Assembly: GCA_001899145.1 (NCBI GenBank)
Contig: MKVF01000006.1
Span: 310,001-374,000, forward strand
Source of the DNA: Flavobacteriia bacterium 40-80
Lineage (GTDB): Bacteria > Bacteroidota > Bacteroidia > Flavobacteriales_D > Crocinitomicaceae
Direction: 5' to 3'
DNA: 64,000 nt
Below, one piece after another: positions 17,949-27,369 of this stretch. A model generated the notes under the pieces. It did not search any database, was not told the origin of the DNA, and saw nothing but the letters and a program-made list of their open reading frames with translations. The translations under genes were made by a program, and so were the position numbers. The stretch's first letter is position 1. Every line of letters starts with the position of its first letter.

Positions 17949-18510
17949 AAGTCTGCTCTGCTTTCATTGCTTTCTTCTTCTGAAGATAATCCGCCAGGTA
18001 AAAAACAGACAGTGTCAGAATAGAAATTCCAAGCATTATTTTATCGGATAATTGAATATCCAAATTAAAGAATTTAAAATTCATATAAAAGAACAGTACG
18101 CAATAATAAGCGATCAGACAAAAACCATGGATCCAGAAAGCAATGCTTTTCCGCCGCCAGAGAACAACCAACCCTGCTACAAAAATGATCCAGATGCAAA
18201 TATTAATCAATTGAAAATTTATCAGATGTTCTTCAAAATATTCTTTTGAAAGCCCCAGATCTTCTGCCCGCTTCTGCAGCAAGGCAGCTATATCAATTTT
18301 TTTCTGCTCGTAGATCAGCGTGCTCATGGACAAAACATAATAGCTCAGCAGATGCCAGATCAAAAAGATAAATGCAATTAAAAGGTTCACATAAAACACT
18401 AACTGTGTCCAGATGCCGGGCTTTTCCTGCCCAAACATCCAAGTACCAAAGGTTTTTACATATTTCTTTGCGACAATAAATTCTTTCGTTTCCAGGCTAT
18501 TATTTTCCAT
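17932..18510 (-). CDS. Hypothetical four-helix membrane protein
   Basis: A protein of 192 residues with a charged N terminus and four hydrophobic segments (about 38-60, 98-118, 126-145 and 158-172), ending in a Lys/Glu/Gln-rich tail. Between helices 1 and 2 is a soluble segment (QKRAEDLGLSKEYFEEH). I do not recognise the family. Its stop lies inside the convergent aroK gene (17-base overlap). The 83-base divergent spacer to the transglutaminase-like gene shows no clear promoter. Confidence 0.7.
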   Translation of the reverse strand: MENNSLETKEFIVAKKYVKTFGTWMFGQEKPGIWTQLVFYVNLLIAFIFLIWHLLSYYVLSMSTLIYEQKKIDIAALLQKRAEDLGLSKEYFEEHLINFQLINICIWIIFVAGLVVLWRRKSIAFWIHGFCLIAYYCVLFFYMNFKFFNLDIQLSDKIMLGISILTLSVFYLADYLQKKKAMKAEQTSMEQQ

Positions 18511-18593
18511 AAATTATTATTTCACAGTTAGAAATCGCTTTCAAATCCTCTAAATTAAAACATTTTTTCTAAGATTATCTTTAGTTTTACCGT

Positions 18594-19238
18594 ATGGAAA
18601 ATTATCTTAAGGCGACTGATTTTTTAGAAATCCATCATTCTTCGACAATTCATTTCTGTAAGGATATAAATCCTTCGCAAGATAAAAAAGAGCTAGCGAT
18701 AGAATTGTATTATAAAGTCAGAGATCATTTTCTTTACGATCCTTTCCATCTACACCTTACTTCTGAAGCGCTCAAATCCTCCTCTATTTTTCAGAAAAAA
18801 AGAGCGTGGTGTGTTGAAAAAGCGATCGTTCTAGCAACATGCGCGCGTTATTTCGGAATTCCAAGCCGGTTGGGATATGCCATTGTCATTAATCATATCG
18901 GAACAGAAAAGCTGACTCGTTATCTCCGGCGAGATGAAATCGTTTTTCACGGGTATATTGAGCTTTTCATCGAAAACAAGTGGGTAAAATGTACACCCGC
19001 ATTTGATAAACGTGTGTGCAAAATTTCCGGTGTTACACCATTGGACTGGGACGGAAAAACAGATTCATTGTTCCAGGCGTTTGAAAAAGATCAACAGTTT
19101 ATGGAATACCTGCACGATTATGAGACTTTTGACGATGTCCCTGTGGGTTTAATGAACAAAGAGATGAAGCATTATTATCCCCATCTCTTTGAAAATATTA
19201 TTGATACAAAAGAATTCTCTTTTATTCCGGAATCATAG
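18594..19238 (+). CDS. Transglutaminase-like domain protein
   Basis: A cytoplasmic protein of 214 residues without a signal peptide. A papain-like transglutaminase core is visible: the catalytic Cys73 in RAWCVEKAIVLA, with ARYFGIPSRLGYA following, His119 in FHGYIELF and Asp138 in PAFDKR. Together they give the Cys-His-Asp triad in the expected order. Bacterial members act as cysteine proteases, amidases or cross-linking enzymes; none can be chosen here. The stop overlaps the convergent M61 peptidase gene by 6 bases. Confidence 0.83.
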   Translation: MENYLKATDFLEIHHSSTIHFCKDINPSQDKKELAIELYYKVRDHFLYDPFHLHLTSEALKSSSIFQKKRAWCVEKAIVLATCARYFGIPSRLGYAIVINHIGTEKLTRYLRRDEIVFHGYIELFIENKWVKCTPAFDKRVCKISGVTPLDWDGKTDSLFQAFEKDQQFMEYLHDYETFDDVPVGLMNKEMKHYYPHLFENIIDTKEFSFIPES

Positions 19239-21005
19239 TCTGAAAAGTGCTCTTGCTTTCGGATCAGACACGGCGTTTTCCGTAAGGGAAAATTTATACG
19301 ATTGTTTTTTATATAATTCATTTTTGGCTTTTAGCTCCAGGATAATATTATCACGGGATACTAGAATCTTAACTTCTTCCCCGACAGCTAACGCTCCTAT
19401 TGTTTCCGACACCTGACTTCCGGCCACGCGGTTCCCGTTGATGGCGATAATTTCGTCATTCACGCTCAACCCGGCTTTTTCAGCCGCTGAACCGGAACGG
19501 ACAATTTTTACTACTCCGTCACCGCCAACAGCTATTCCAAGACTTGGGCTTTCCTTCGAAACATCCTCTACTTTTATTCCCATAGCTCCAAATATTTTCG
19601 CATAATCAGGAGTTTCTGTCCCGTGAACATATTTCGCAAAAAACCAATTCATGTCTTCCTCCATAAATTTAGAGAAGTCACTTTCGAACTCAGCATTTGT
19701 GAAACCGGTATCTTTTGTTTTATAGTATTTCTGATACAGCAGACGCATAAAATCATCCAGTGTTTTTTTACCATTGAACTTATCAATAATCAAAGCATCC
19801 ATCAGCGAAGCAACCAAACCGCCTCTCGTGTAATACGTCATTGTCGTATTGGAGGAGTTCTCATTCGGTTTGTAGGCCTTGATCCAGGCATCAAAGCTTG
19901 CATGTGATAAAGGCTGCACTTTTGATCCTACAGAACCTTCCACGTGATTTACAGCAGCCTGAATTGTCCCGAGGTAGCTGTTTTCATCAATAAAACCCGC
20001 TTTATAGACGATGAGGTCCTCATAATAAGAAGTAAAACCTTCCATAACGTAAAGCAAAGGTGTATAAACTTCTTCATCGTAATTAAACGGCCCCAGTTCT
20101 TTCGCGCGGATCCGCTTAACATTCCACAGGTGGAAATATTCATGCGCCACCAGCGTTAAAAATCTCACGTATTTATCAGGGGAATAGGTAAATCTGTTGA
20201 CACTTAACGTTGTGGAATTTTTATGCTCCAATCCTCCTTGTCCGTCCGTTACATTATGAATTATAAAAACATAATTTTTATTCGGGTTTTCTCCAAAAAT
20301 AGCGGTGGAAGCATCTACAATCTTCGCCATGTCTTTTTTCAGCTGGTCAACATTATAATTTGCCTCACCGTACATTGCTACAGTATGCTTACATCCGCTT
20401 GTCGAAAATTCAAATACTTTCTGATTCCCGATCTCTATCGGGCAATCCGCCAGTTCATCATAATCAGCATACACAAACGTCTGAGCACCGTCACTAGCAA
20501 CACCTTCTCCTTTTTGTTCCAAAGACGTAGTAATTGTAGAAAAAGTAGGATGAGGAACAATTGTCAGCTTTCCGGATTGATTACGGTACTTTTCAGAATA
20601 CATGAAAACTCCCGTGCCGCTTACAAAACCGTGTGTCAAATCCAGAAAGCTGGTTCTTACCGTCAATTCAAAAGCGTAAACTTCATACTGAACCCTGATA
20701 TTTTTAGCTGTACCATTTTTCACTTTCCAGGCATTCTTTTTGGTCTTTTCAACCATCAAAGTGTTTCCTTTCTCATCAAAAGCTTTTACTAAATTGACAT
20801 TTTTAGAGAAATCACGAACCAGGTAAGAACCCGGAGCCCAAACCGGCATTTTGACCTCAATTTCCTTTTCCTTAATATTTTTTATGGTCATTTCCACCTC
20901 AAAATAGTGCGATTGAGGATTCGACATTTTCAATGTATAGTCAATCTGAGCACTCACAAAAGAATAAATACTAAGGAGTAAGAATGTTATTTTTAATTTC
21001 ATCAT
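19233..21005 (-). CDS. M61 family metallopeptidase with PDZ domain
   Basis: A protein of 590 residues with a signal peptide (about 1-20). The zinc motif HEYFH (His288, Glu289, His292) and a downstream Glu322 in VMEGFTSYYEDL match the M61 glycyl-aminopeptidase family. A C-terminal PDZ domain (about 480-565, e.g. AGLSVNDEIIAINGNRV) is typical. Family knowledge: M61 enzymes remove N-terminal Gly or Ala; the periplasmic or surface substrate is unknown. Two adjacent ATGs (21005 and 21002) make the start uncertain by one residue. Confidence 0.9.
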   Translation of the reverse strand: MMKLKITFLLLSIYSFVSAQIDYTLKMSNPQSHYFEVEMTIKNIKEKEIEVKMPVWAPGSYLVRDFSKNVNLVKAFDEKGNTLMVEKTKKNAWKVKNGTAKNIRVQYEVYAFELTVRTSFLDLTHGFVSGTGVFMYSEKYRNQSGKLTIVPHPTFSTITTSLEQKGEGVASDGAQTFVYADYDELADCPIEIGNQKVFEFSTSGCKHTVAMYGEANYNVDQLKKDMAKIVDASTAIFGENPNKNYVFIIHNVTDGQGGLEHKNSTTLSVNRFTYSPDKYVRFLTLVAHEYFHLWNVKRIRAKELGPFNYDEEVYTPLLYVMEGFTSYYEDLIVYKAGFIDENSYLGTIQAAVNHVEGSVGSKVQPLSHASFDAWIKAYKPNENSSNTTMTYYTRGGLVASLMDALIIDKFNGKKTLDDFMRLLYQKYYKTKDTGFTNAEFESDFSKFMEEDMNWFFAKYVHGTETPDYAKIFGAMGIKVEDVSKESPSLGIAVGGDGVVKIVRSGSAAEKAGLSVNDEIIAINGNRVAGSQVSETIGALAVGEEVKILVSRDNIILELKAKNELYKKQSYKFSLTENAVSDPKARALFRL

Positions 21006-21045
21006 GGTTTTTGAAGTTTATCTAAAAATATATTCAATTTTTAAT

Positions 21046-21960
21046 TCAATATAAAACGATTTCATCGCCGTCATTCACTACATACGTATTTTCAAACACG
21101 GCTTTCGCCTCATCCAGGTGCGTATAAACAGCTCCGTAACGAGCGCTCAGATGCCCTAAAAGAAGTTTTGAAACTTTTGCCTTTTTTGCAATCGTTGCTG
21201 CTTGTTCCGCTGTAGAATGATACGTCTGTCTGGCACGATCTTTCATATCATTGGCAAATGTCGCTTCATGATAAAGGAGGCTCGCACCTGCAATATGTTC
21301 TATAATCGACTCATCGTATTTTGTGTCGGAACAATAAGCATATTTGAATGATTTGTCAGGCGCTTGAGTGTATCTTTCATAAGAATATTCCTGCCCGCTA
21401 TTCGAAACATAATTCTGGCTCATTTTGAACAGCTGGGCTGCGGGAATGGGCACTTTATCCAGCTCGAAAAGAAATTTATTGATTTTTAGTTTTTTGGGTG
21501 TTTCCTCAATAACAAATCCATTGGTCGGAATCCGGTGATTTAAAGGAAAGGTCCTGATAATTATCGCGTTATCACGGTAAATTTCTTTTGCGCTGTCACC
21601 GTTTATTGAAACAAAATTAATTTTAAATCCCAAAGGATATCCTTCTATTTCCAGCTGCATCCGGACAATTTTCTCAAGAGGATCAGGTCCGTAAATTGTC
21701 AGGTCACGGTCACGGCCAAGCAGGTGCATCGTACTGATAAGTCCTACTAATCCGAAATAATGATCTCCATGTAAATGTGAGATGAGAATAGTATCTATTT
21801 TCTGGAGACGGACTTTATTTTTTCGTAACTGGATCTGCGTTCCCTCTCCGCAATCGATCAGAATATGGCGGTTATTACAAAAAATGTACTGAGCTGTGGG
21901 ATTTCGATGATTTGTAGGCAGAGCAGACCCCGAACCTAAAATTAAAACCTTAAATCCCAT
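21046..21960 (-). CDS. rnz: Ribonuclease Z
   Basis: A protein of 304 residues with the metallo-beta-lactamase zinc motif HLHGDH (His62, His64, Asp66, His67), the ALPTNHRNPTA segment near the N terminus, and later YCSDTKYD, YHEATF and LLGHLSARY, all RNase Z features. It removes the 3' trailer of tRNA precursors. The length matches bacterial RNase Z. It directly follows the STAS gene (stop and start adjoin), so the two are probably co-transcribed. Confidence 0.94.
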   Translation of the reverse strand: MGFKVLILGSGSALPTNHRNPTAQYIFCNNRHILIDCGEGTQIQLRKNKVRLQKIDTILISHLHGDHYFGLVGLISTMHLLGRDRDLTIYGPDPLEKIVRMQLEIEGYPLGFKINFVSINGDSAKEIYRDNAIIIRTFPLNHRIPTNGFVIEETPKKLKINKFLFELDKVPIPAAQLFKMSQNYVSNSGQEYSYERYTQAPDKSFKYAYCSDTKYDESIIEHIAGASLLYHEATFANDMKDRARQTYHSTAEQAATIAKKAKVSKLLLGHLSARYGAVYTHLDEAKAVFENTYVVNDGDEIVLY

Positions 21961-22299
21961 TTATCCTATTTCTTGTTCTGCTTTTTCTCTTGAACCGGCT
22001 ATCTGCAGCACTTTATCCAACTGTGCTATTTTTATCAGCTTATCCACCATCGGCTGAATTCCGCAGACTACGAATTTACCATTTGTATCGCGACAGTTAC
22101 GGTGTCCTAATAACAGCGCGCTCAAACCGGAGGAATCGCAATATTTTGTATCACTTAGATCTACCACAACTTTATTCCGCGACTTATTTTGAAGTTCTGT
22201 AAATAACCCTCTTAATTCCGTTGCGTTGGAAGCATCAATTTTTTCTACTTTACTGACCAGCAGGTCGTAGCTCGGTTTTTCGATTATTTCAAATTTCAT
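21961..22299 (-). CDS. STAS-domain anti-sigma factor antagonist-like protein
   Basis: A protein of 112 residues starting at the ATG at 22299 (MKFEIIEK). The frame extends 32 codons further to an ATG at 22395, but that extension is a hydrophobic stretch absent from other STAS proteins, and the short form has the usual length. The phosphorylation-site motif is YCDSSGLSALLL (Ser56-Ser57). Family knowledge: such proteins are switched by a serine kinase and phosphatase in partner-switching sigma control or in lipid/adhesin regulation. No kinase, phosphatase or sigma gene is nearby, so the partner is unknown. Confidence 0.85.
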   Translation of the reverse strand: MKFEIIEKPSYDLLVSKVEKIDASNATELRGLFTELQNKSRNKVVVDLSDTKYCDSSGLSALLLGHRNCRDTNGKFVVCGIQPMVDKLIKIAQLDKVLQIAGSREKAEQEIG

Positions 22300-22395
22300 A
22301 TCTACATAAGTTCGCTCTAAAAATAATAAAATTATGATAGTTATTATCACAGATAAATGAAAAATGAGATTTTTGACGTTTCTTTCTGTTTGCAT

Positions 22396-23883
22396 TTACG
22401 TTTTCAACCAGCCTGCCCTTCGCAGCAACTTGTCAACATAAGTATTTATCTCCGCTTCCACTTTAAAGAAGTAAAGCAAAAGAGGATAAGTAGCTGTAAA
22501 TACCACGGAACGTAACACAATATCTATCCACCGGTTATCCAGGTGAGGAATCAGCTCAAAGAGCAATACATTAACGCCAAAAATCAGCATCACCCATCCC
22601 TGGCTGCCCGTAAACGGATGCAGCTTGTAATGCTTCCACACAAAGTAAGCACGCCCGACGTTATAAACCAGCAAGGCGATCATGGTGCTCAATGCAGCTC
22701 CCGACATGCCTATACGGGGAATAAAAAAGATGTTGAGAGCATACACAATAACGATCAGTAAAAATGTGAAGATCAAATCAAAAGCGAACTTTTTGGACAT
22801 TGTAAAAATTGCCCCGTTGAGTCCCAGATACATATCTGTAAGCCTGCCTATCATCAGGAAGAGGAACACCGGAATTCCCTGGACGAACTCAGGTTTCAGA
22901 ATATAGAAAACAGCTTCGCGATTGATCCAGATATACATAAACAGTACCGTTGAAATTATCAATAAGACAGAGCTCACTCGCTGGTACAATTCCTGCATTT
23001 TAACCATATCTCCCGCTTTCCAGTAAACAGCTACCAGCGGATTGGTAATCCGCGTCAGGGACCGGTACGGAACCTGAAGGAATGCGGTAATAAAAACGAT
23101 AGTAGTGTAAATTCCTGTTTCGGCAAGCCCCAGATAAGCAGCAATCATCATTGCGTCTATAGTTGTAACAATCAAGCTGCCGAGCGTATTAAAATAGCTC
23201 AGTGCACTAAAGCGGAACAGGATTTTTCGAAAACGCTTCGGAATACTGACTGACCAAACACGAAAGTTAAGCTCTTTCAGGTAAAACAGATACATTGCCA
23301 GGAAAAAGGTGGGGATAAAATAAATAACGGAAGATATTTTTATCAAAAGATCAAAATCTATCCATCTAACACCATAAGCAACAATCGCAAGCGTAGTAAG
23401 AATTCTGAGGAACACCTCATAAAGGAAAACGGAAATCACATTTTTGTGAAGTGCTCTCAAGTAATTTTCGAACAGAAAAAAATAGATATATGCAATACCA
23501 ATCGGGATGAACCATAAATAATACTTCACAAAATCAGGTGACTTCTCCGCGTAATAAGAGCTGATCTCGTTTCTGAAAACCAATACCAGAAACGTAAACA
23601 GAACAACGCCCACCGTAACTATCAGGAAATTATACTGTAAAAAACCATAATTATTTTTTGCTTTATTTCTGAAAAACGGGAAAAACTTCCCGACGGAATA
23701 AACTGTTCCCAGATTACAGAACTGCGCAAATAAAAGTCCTACGGAAAGAAGGAGGTTTAACAGTCCCATTTCTTCTGTTGTCAGGAAAATGATAAACAAA
23801 AAGGCTTTGTTGAAATATCCTAAGAACATCCCCAAATAGGAAAGTAACATCGTTCTGAAAGCGTCTTTCTGAATATATCCCAT
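22396..23883 (-). CDS. Polysaccharide flippase (Wzx/MATE-like)
   Basis: A protein of 495 residues, almost wholly hydrophobic, with about 12-14 membrane helices and short loops, as in oligosaccharide flippases of the polysaccharide-biosynthesis superfamily. The N-terminal RTMLLSYLGMFLGYFNKAF and FCNLGTVYSVGKFFPFFR segments fit. Family knowledge: such proteins flip undecaprenyl-linked repeat units to the periplasm. Its position beside the glycosyltransferases and the pseudaminic acid operon suggests it exports that glycan, though it points away from the cluster. Confidence 0.87.
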   Translation of the reverse strand: MGYIQKDAFRTMLLSYLGMFLGYFNKAFLFIIFLTTEEMGLLNLLLSVGLLFAQFCNLGTVYSVGKFFPFFRNKAKNNYGFLQYNFLIVTVGVVLFTFLVLVFRNEISSYYAEKSPDFVKYYLWFIPIGIAYIYFFLFENYLRALHKNVISVFLYEVFLRILTTLAIVAYGVRWIDFDLLIKISSVIYFIPTFFLAMYLFYLKELNFRVWSVSIPKRFRKILFRFSALSYFNTLGSLIVTTIDAMMIAAYLGLAETGIYTTIVFITAFLQVPYRSLTRITNPLVAVYWKAGDMVKMQELYQRVSSVLLIISTVLFMYIWINREAVFYILKPEFVQGIPVFLFLMIGRLTDMYLGLNGAIFTMSKKFAFDLIFTFLLIVIVYALNIFFIPRIGMSGAALSTMIALLVYNVGRAYFVWKHYKLHPFTGSQGWVMLIFGVNVLLFELIPHLDNRWIDIVLRSVVFTATYPLLLYFFKVEAEINTYVDKLLRRAGWLKT

Positions 23884-23904
23884 CTAAAAAGTCGTAATAA
23901 ACTC

Positions 23905-23912
23905 CAAAGCTA
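23905..23912 (-). promoter_or_regulatory. Candidate -7 box TAGCTTTG for the flippase
   Basis: A minus-strand TAnnTTTG match 21 bases before the flippase ATG. No TTG is seen at the expected -33 distance. Confidence 0.35.
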
Positions 23913-23945
23913 TCATTTTTTGAGTGAAAATAAATCCATAACAGA

Positions 23946-25316
23946 ATGAAAGTTTTAGTTTTGTATGCTATGGAAACTGCGTCTGATCGGAAAAAAGTAC
24001 TTATAATCAGCTATTATTGGCCACCTTGCGGAGGAATCGGTGTTTTGCGCAATCTCAAATTTGTAAAATATCTCCGGGAGTTTGGCTGGGAGCCCGTTGT
24101 CTATACTGTGAAGAATCCAAGCTATCCTTTTTTAGACTATAATAATGAAAAAGAAATTCCGGAAGGGATTGAAATCATTAAAGGAAAAATATGGGAACCA
24201 TTGCAGCTTTTCAAGAAAATAAGCGGCCGAAAAAAAACGGATCCCTTGCAAAATATCACTGCGACAACCTCTTCAAAAAAATCATGGATAGATAATTTCG
24301 GAATCTGGGTCAGAGGAAATTTTTTCATTCCGGATGCACGAGCAAGCTGGATAAAGCCATCTGTGAAGTTGTTGTCTGAATATCTGAAAACGCACCCTGT
24401 TGATGCTATTTTAACCGATGGGCCTCCTCATACTAACACTGTAATAGGAATGCACCTTTCCCAAAAGTTTAATATTCCGTGGCTGGCAGATTTCCAGGAT
24501 CCGTGGACACAGGTGGATTATTACAAGCTGATGAACATCGGTAAATCAGCTGACAAAAAACATAAAAGCTTAGAGCAGGAAGCTTTTAAAACCGCAAAAA
24601 AAATCACTATTGCAAGCCCCAGCTGGAAACGTGATTTAGAAAGTATCGGGGCAAAAAACGTAGATGTCATTTATTACGGATACGACGAAAGTGATTTTAA
24701 GGATTTCCAAAAGAAAAGGACAAACTATTTCAAAATTTTCCATGCCGGCTTATTGGGAAATGACCGGAATCTTTCCTGTTTTTTTGAAGTGATCCGGGAA
24801 ATTTTAGAAGAGCGCCCGGAATTAAAAGAAATTATCCGTATCGATTTTGCCGGCGAAGTGGACTATACAAACAAAGCAGCTGTCAAAGCAAATCACCTGG
24901 ATGAAATCACTACCTTTCACGGAATGATTCCGCGGAAAGAGGTTATTTCGCACTACGAAACAAGCAGTTTATTACTCTTGCCGGTCAACCAGGCGGAAAA
25001 CGCACAGGGAAGAATTCCCGGAAAATTATTTGAATGCATGCGTACCGACACTCCTATTCTGGTTTTCGGACCTGAAAATGGTGACGTCAAACAGATCATA
25101 GAATCTAAAAAACTGGGGATTTCGGTAGAATATCAGGCAGAAAAAAAACAGCAAAAACACTATATTTTATCGCTGATCGACAAGCATTTGAAAAATATTC
25201 CTCTACTGGAAAGCCGTGATATTAGTGAATTTTCAAATTTTGAGCTGACGAAGAAACTGGCAGGGTATTTAGATGAGCTTACAACTGAACAGGTTGCTAA
25301 CAATATTTTACATTAA
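23946..25316 (+). CDS. Glycosyltransferase, GT4-type
   Basis: A protein of 456 residues with a GT-B fold. The N-terminal block VLIISYYWPPCGGIGVLRN is the usual start of GT4-like transferases, and DFQDPW (about 182-187) plus a C-terminal donor-binding region around GRIPGKLFECM (about 357-367) support the call. Translation may begin at 23946 or at the ATG at 23970, which puts KKVLIISYY near the N terminus as in homologues. The acceptor and donor sugar cannot be read. It lies 27 bases before the Maf/GT42-like gene. Confidence 0.85.
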   Translation: MKVLVLYAMETASDRKKVLIISYYWPPCGGIGVLRNLKFVKYLREFGWEPVVYTVKNPSYPFLDYNNEKEIPEGIEIIKGKIWEPLQLFKKISGRKKTDPLQNITATTSSKKSWIDNFGIWVRGNFFIPDARASWIKPSVKLLSEYLKTHPVDAILTDGPPHTNTVIGMHLSQKFNIPWLADFQDPWTQVDYYKLMNIGKSADKKHKSLEQEAFKTAKKITIASPSWKRDLESIGAKNVDVIYYGYDESDFKDFQKKRTNYFKIFHAGLLGNDRNLSCFFEVIREILEERPELKEIIRIDFAGEVDYTNKAAVKANHLDEITTFHGMIPRKEVISHYETSSLLLLPVNQAENAQGRIPGKLFECMRTDTPILVFGPENGDVKQIIESKKLGISVEYQAEKKQQKHYILSLIDKHLKNIPLLESRDISEFSNFELTKKLAGYLDELTTEQVANNILH

Positions 25317-25343
25317 CTTCTCAACTTCTAAATCTAAACAATA

Positions 25344-26246
25344 ATGAATGATTTATTATTAAAATTCTTTAACTTTATTCAAAATATAGGCATAACTCTC
25401 ACTACCTTGGGAAAAATCTTATTCCTTTCGAAAAGAAATAGATTAAATAGAACTGTAAATAGAAAGGAGAAAACACTGGTGATATTAGGTAACGGACCTT
25501 CGCTCAATACTTCTCTTACTTATTTTAATAATGAAGAAAACCGAGTAGATGTTTTAGGGTTAAATAATTTTGCGACGACCAAATATTTTGAAAAAATCAA
25601 ACCATCGTATTATGTACTATTGGATGAAAAATTTTATCCCCTCGAAAAGCACGAATACGATCAATATTATATAGATTTAATAAACTCAACTTTTGAAGCA
25701 TTGGAAGCAAAACTAACATGGGAGATGATATTGTTTGTTCCTTTTAAAGCAAAAAAATCAGCTTATTTCCAAAACTGTTTAAAACGTAACAAATATATTA
25801 AGGCTTCCTATTATAATGTCACACCAATTGAAGGCTTTCCTTTTATAAAACATTTATTCTTCAATAATAGACTGGGATTACCACGTCCTCATAATGTTTT
25901 AATTCCTTCATTAATGATTGGTATTTGGGAAGGATATTCAGAGATAGCAATTGTCGGTGCAGATCATTCATGGCTGGGTGAAATTCATGTTACGAAAGAA
26001 AACGTAGCTTTAGTCAATCAAAAACATTTTTATGATGAAAAGAAAAGTAAGCCGCAATTAATGAAAAACTATGCAATGCAGCAGAGAAAATTACATGAAA
26101 TATTGTATGGATTTTACCTCTCCTTCAGATCTTATTGGGATATAAAGAAATATGCTGAATCAAAAAAAGTTAAGATATATAACTGTTCTGAAGTATCCTT
26201 TATTGACGCATTTGAACGTAAGGAGTTAATAGAAATACTAAAATAA
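25344..26246 (+). CDS. Maf/DUF115- or GT42-like protein, candidate nonulosonate transferase
   Basis: A protein of 300 residues. A Rossmann-like nucleotide site LVILGNGPSLNTS (Gly49-Leu54 core GNGPSL) resembles both GT42 sialyltransferases (Cst) and DUF115/Maf proteins. The later segment SLMIGIWEGYSEIAIVGADHSW (split here by family pattern; about residues 190-211) matches the C-terminal core of those families. Family knowledge: Maf proteins transfer pseudaminic acid to flagellin in Campylobacter and relatives, and GT42 enzymes use CMP-sialic acid. Sitting directly before pseB, it is the best candidate for using CMP-Pse. Its base composition is low in GC (20/60 in 25681-25740). Confidence 0.7.
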   Translation: MNDLLLKFFNFIQNIGITLTTLGKILFLSKRNRLNRTVNRKEKTLVILGNGPSLNTSLTYFNNEENRVDVLGLNNFATTKYFEKIKPSYYVLLDEKFYPLEKHEYDQYYIDLINSTFEALEAKLTWEMILFVPFKAKKSAYFQNCLKRNKYIKASYYNVTPIEGFPFIKHLFFNNRLGLPRPHNVLIPSLMIGIWEGYSEIAIVGADHSWLGEIHVTKENVALVNQKHFYDEKKSKPQLMKNYAMQQRKLHEILYGFYLSFRSYWDIKKYAESKKVKIYNCSEVSFIDAFERKELIEILK

Positions 26247-26275
26247 AGCACAAAACAAGCAAGACGTATTTTTCT

Positions 26276-26283
26276 TATATTTG
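26276..26283 (+). promoter_or_regulatory. Candidate -7 box TATATTTG for the pse operon
   Basis: A perfect TAnnTTTG match 75 bases before the pseB ATG, in the only sizeable gap (112 bases) inside the cluster. No TTG stands at 19-21 bases upstream. Confidence 0.38.
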
Positions 26284-26358
26284 CCCATATAACATATAAT
26301 GAAAATAACATAATGTTGTGTTTCATATGATCTTTATAAGGCAATTATTTACATACAC

Positions 26359-27369
26359 ATGAAAGGTAAATCGATATTAATAACTGGAGGAACGGGCTCG
26401 TTAGGAAAGGAATTAACTAAAAGAATCTTGAGTGAATATCCTGATTTGAAGCGTTTGGTTATTTTTTCAAGAGATGAGCAAAAGCAGTTTCAAATGGCTC
26501 AGGAATTTCCTCATTCACAATTTCCTCAAATCAGGTATTTTATTGGTGATGTAAGAGATTATGAGCGTTTGATAAGGGCCTTTAATGGTGTGAATTATAT
26601 TATTCATGCAGCAGCAATGAAACATGTTCATATTGCAGAATATAACCCTGATGAATGTGTTAAAACAAATATTGGAGGCGCTCAAAATGTTATAAATGCA
26701 GCACTAGCGACAGAAGTAACTAAAGTTGTTGCGCTTTCTACCGATAAAGCATGTGCTCCAATTAATTTATATGGAGCGACCAAATTGACTTCCGATAAAT
26801 TATTCATCGCGGCAAACAATATTCGTGGTACAAAAGACGTTCGGTTCTCAGTAGTAAGATATGGAAATGTGATGGGATCGAATGGCTCTGTAATCCCATT
26901 TTTTTTACAAAAAAGAAAGGAAGGATTTCTTCCAATTACAGTAAAGGAAATGACACGATTCAATATTTCACTAAAAGGTGGTGTTGATATGGTTCTCCAC
27001 GCCTTAGAAAATGCTTGGGGAGGAGAATTATTTGTACCAAAAATTCCTTCTTATAACATTATGGATGTTGCTAAAGCGATAGCTCCAAATGCTGAATTTA
27101 GATTTGTAGGAATTCGTCCTGGAGAAAAAATTCATGAAGAAATGATAAGCCCTTCCGACTCATTTTTCACTTATGATTTAGGCAAATATTATGCGATTTT
27201 GCCACAAACACCAACTTGGAGCATTAATGATTTTGTCAATAAATTTAACGCTAAGAAAGTACCTGACGGCTTTTCTTATAGTTCAGACGCTAATTCTGAT
27301 TGGGAAACTGTTGAAAGCTTAAGAAGTCTGATCAAAGAACATGTGGACTCTACATTTGAAGTAATATGA
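26359..27369 (+). CDS. pseB: UDP-N-acetylglucosamine 4,6-dehydratase (inverting)
   Basis: A short-chain dehydrogenase of 336 residues. The NAD(P) motif GGTGSLG is at residues 10-16, and the catalytic set STDKACAPINLYGATK puts Asp129-Lys130 and Tyr138 in the same spacing as FlaA1/PseB. HAAAMKHV (about 83-90) is typical of the 4,6-dehydratase group. It converts UDP-GlcNAc to the 4-keto-6-deoxy-L-sugar, the first step to pseudaminic acid. The stop overlaps pseC in ATGA. Base composition is AT-rich compared with carB. Confidence 0.95.
   Translation: MKGKSILITGGTGSLGKELTKRILSEYPDLKRLVIFSRDEQKQFQMAQEFPHSQFPQIRYFIGDVRDYERLIRAFNGVNYIIHAAAMKHVHIAEYNPDECVKTNIGGAQNVINAALATEVTKVVALSTDKACAPINLYGATKLTSDKLFIAANNIRGTKDVRFSVVRYGNVMGSNGSVIPFFLQKRKEGFLPITVKEMTRFNISLKGGVDMVLHALENAWGGELFVPKIPSYNIMDVAKAIAPNAEFRFVGIRPGEKIHEEMISPSDSFFTYDLGKYYAILPQTPTWSINDFVNKFNAKKVPDGFSYSSDANSDWETVESLRSLIKEHVDSTFEVI

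Noticed and set aside
20223-20792. 189-codon open frame on the plus strand
   Set aside because: It lies wholly antisense to the M61 peptidase, whose catalytic motifs are intact, and shows no domain or signal peptide.
22300-22395. Upstream extension of the STAS gene to ATG 22395
   Set aside because: It would add a hydrophobic leader not found in STAS proteins; the shorter form has the usual length.
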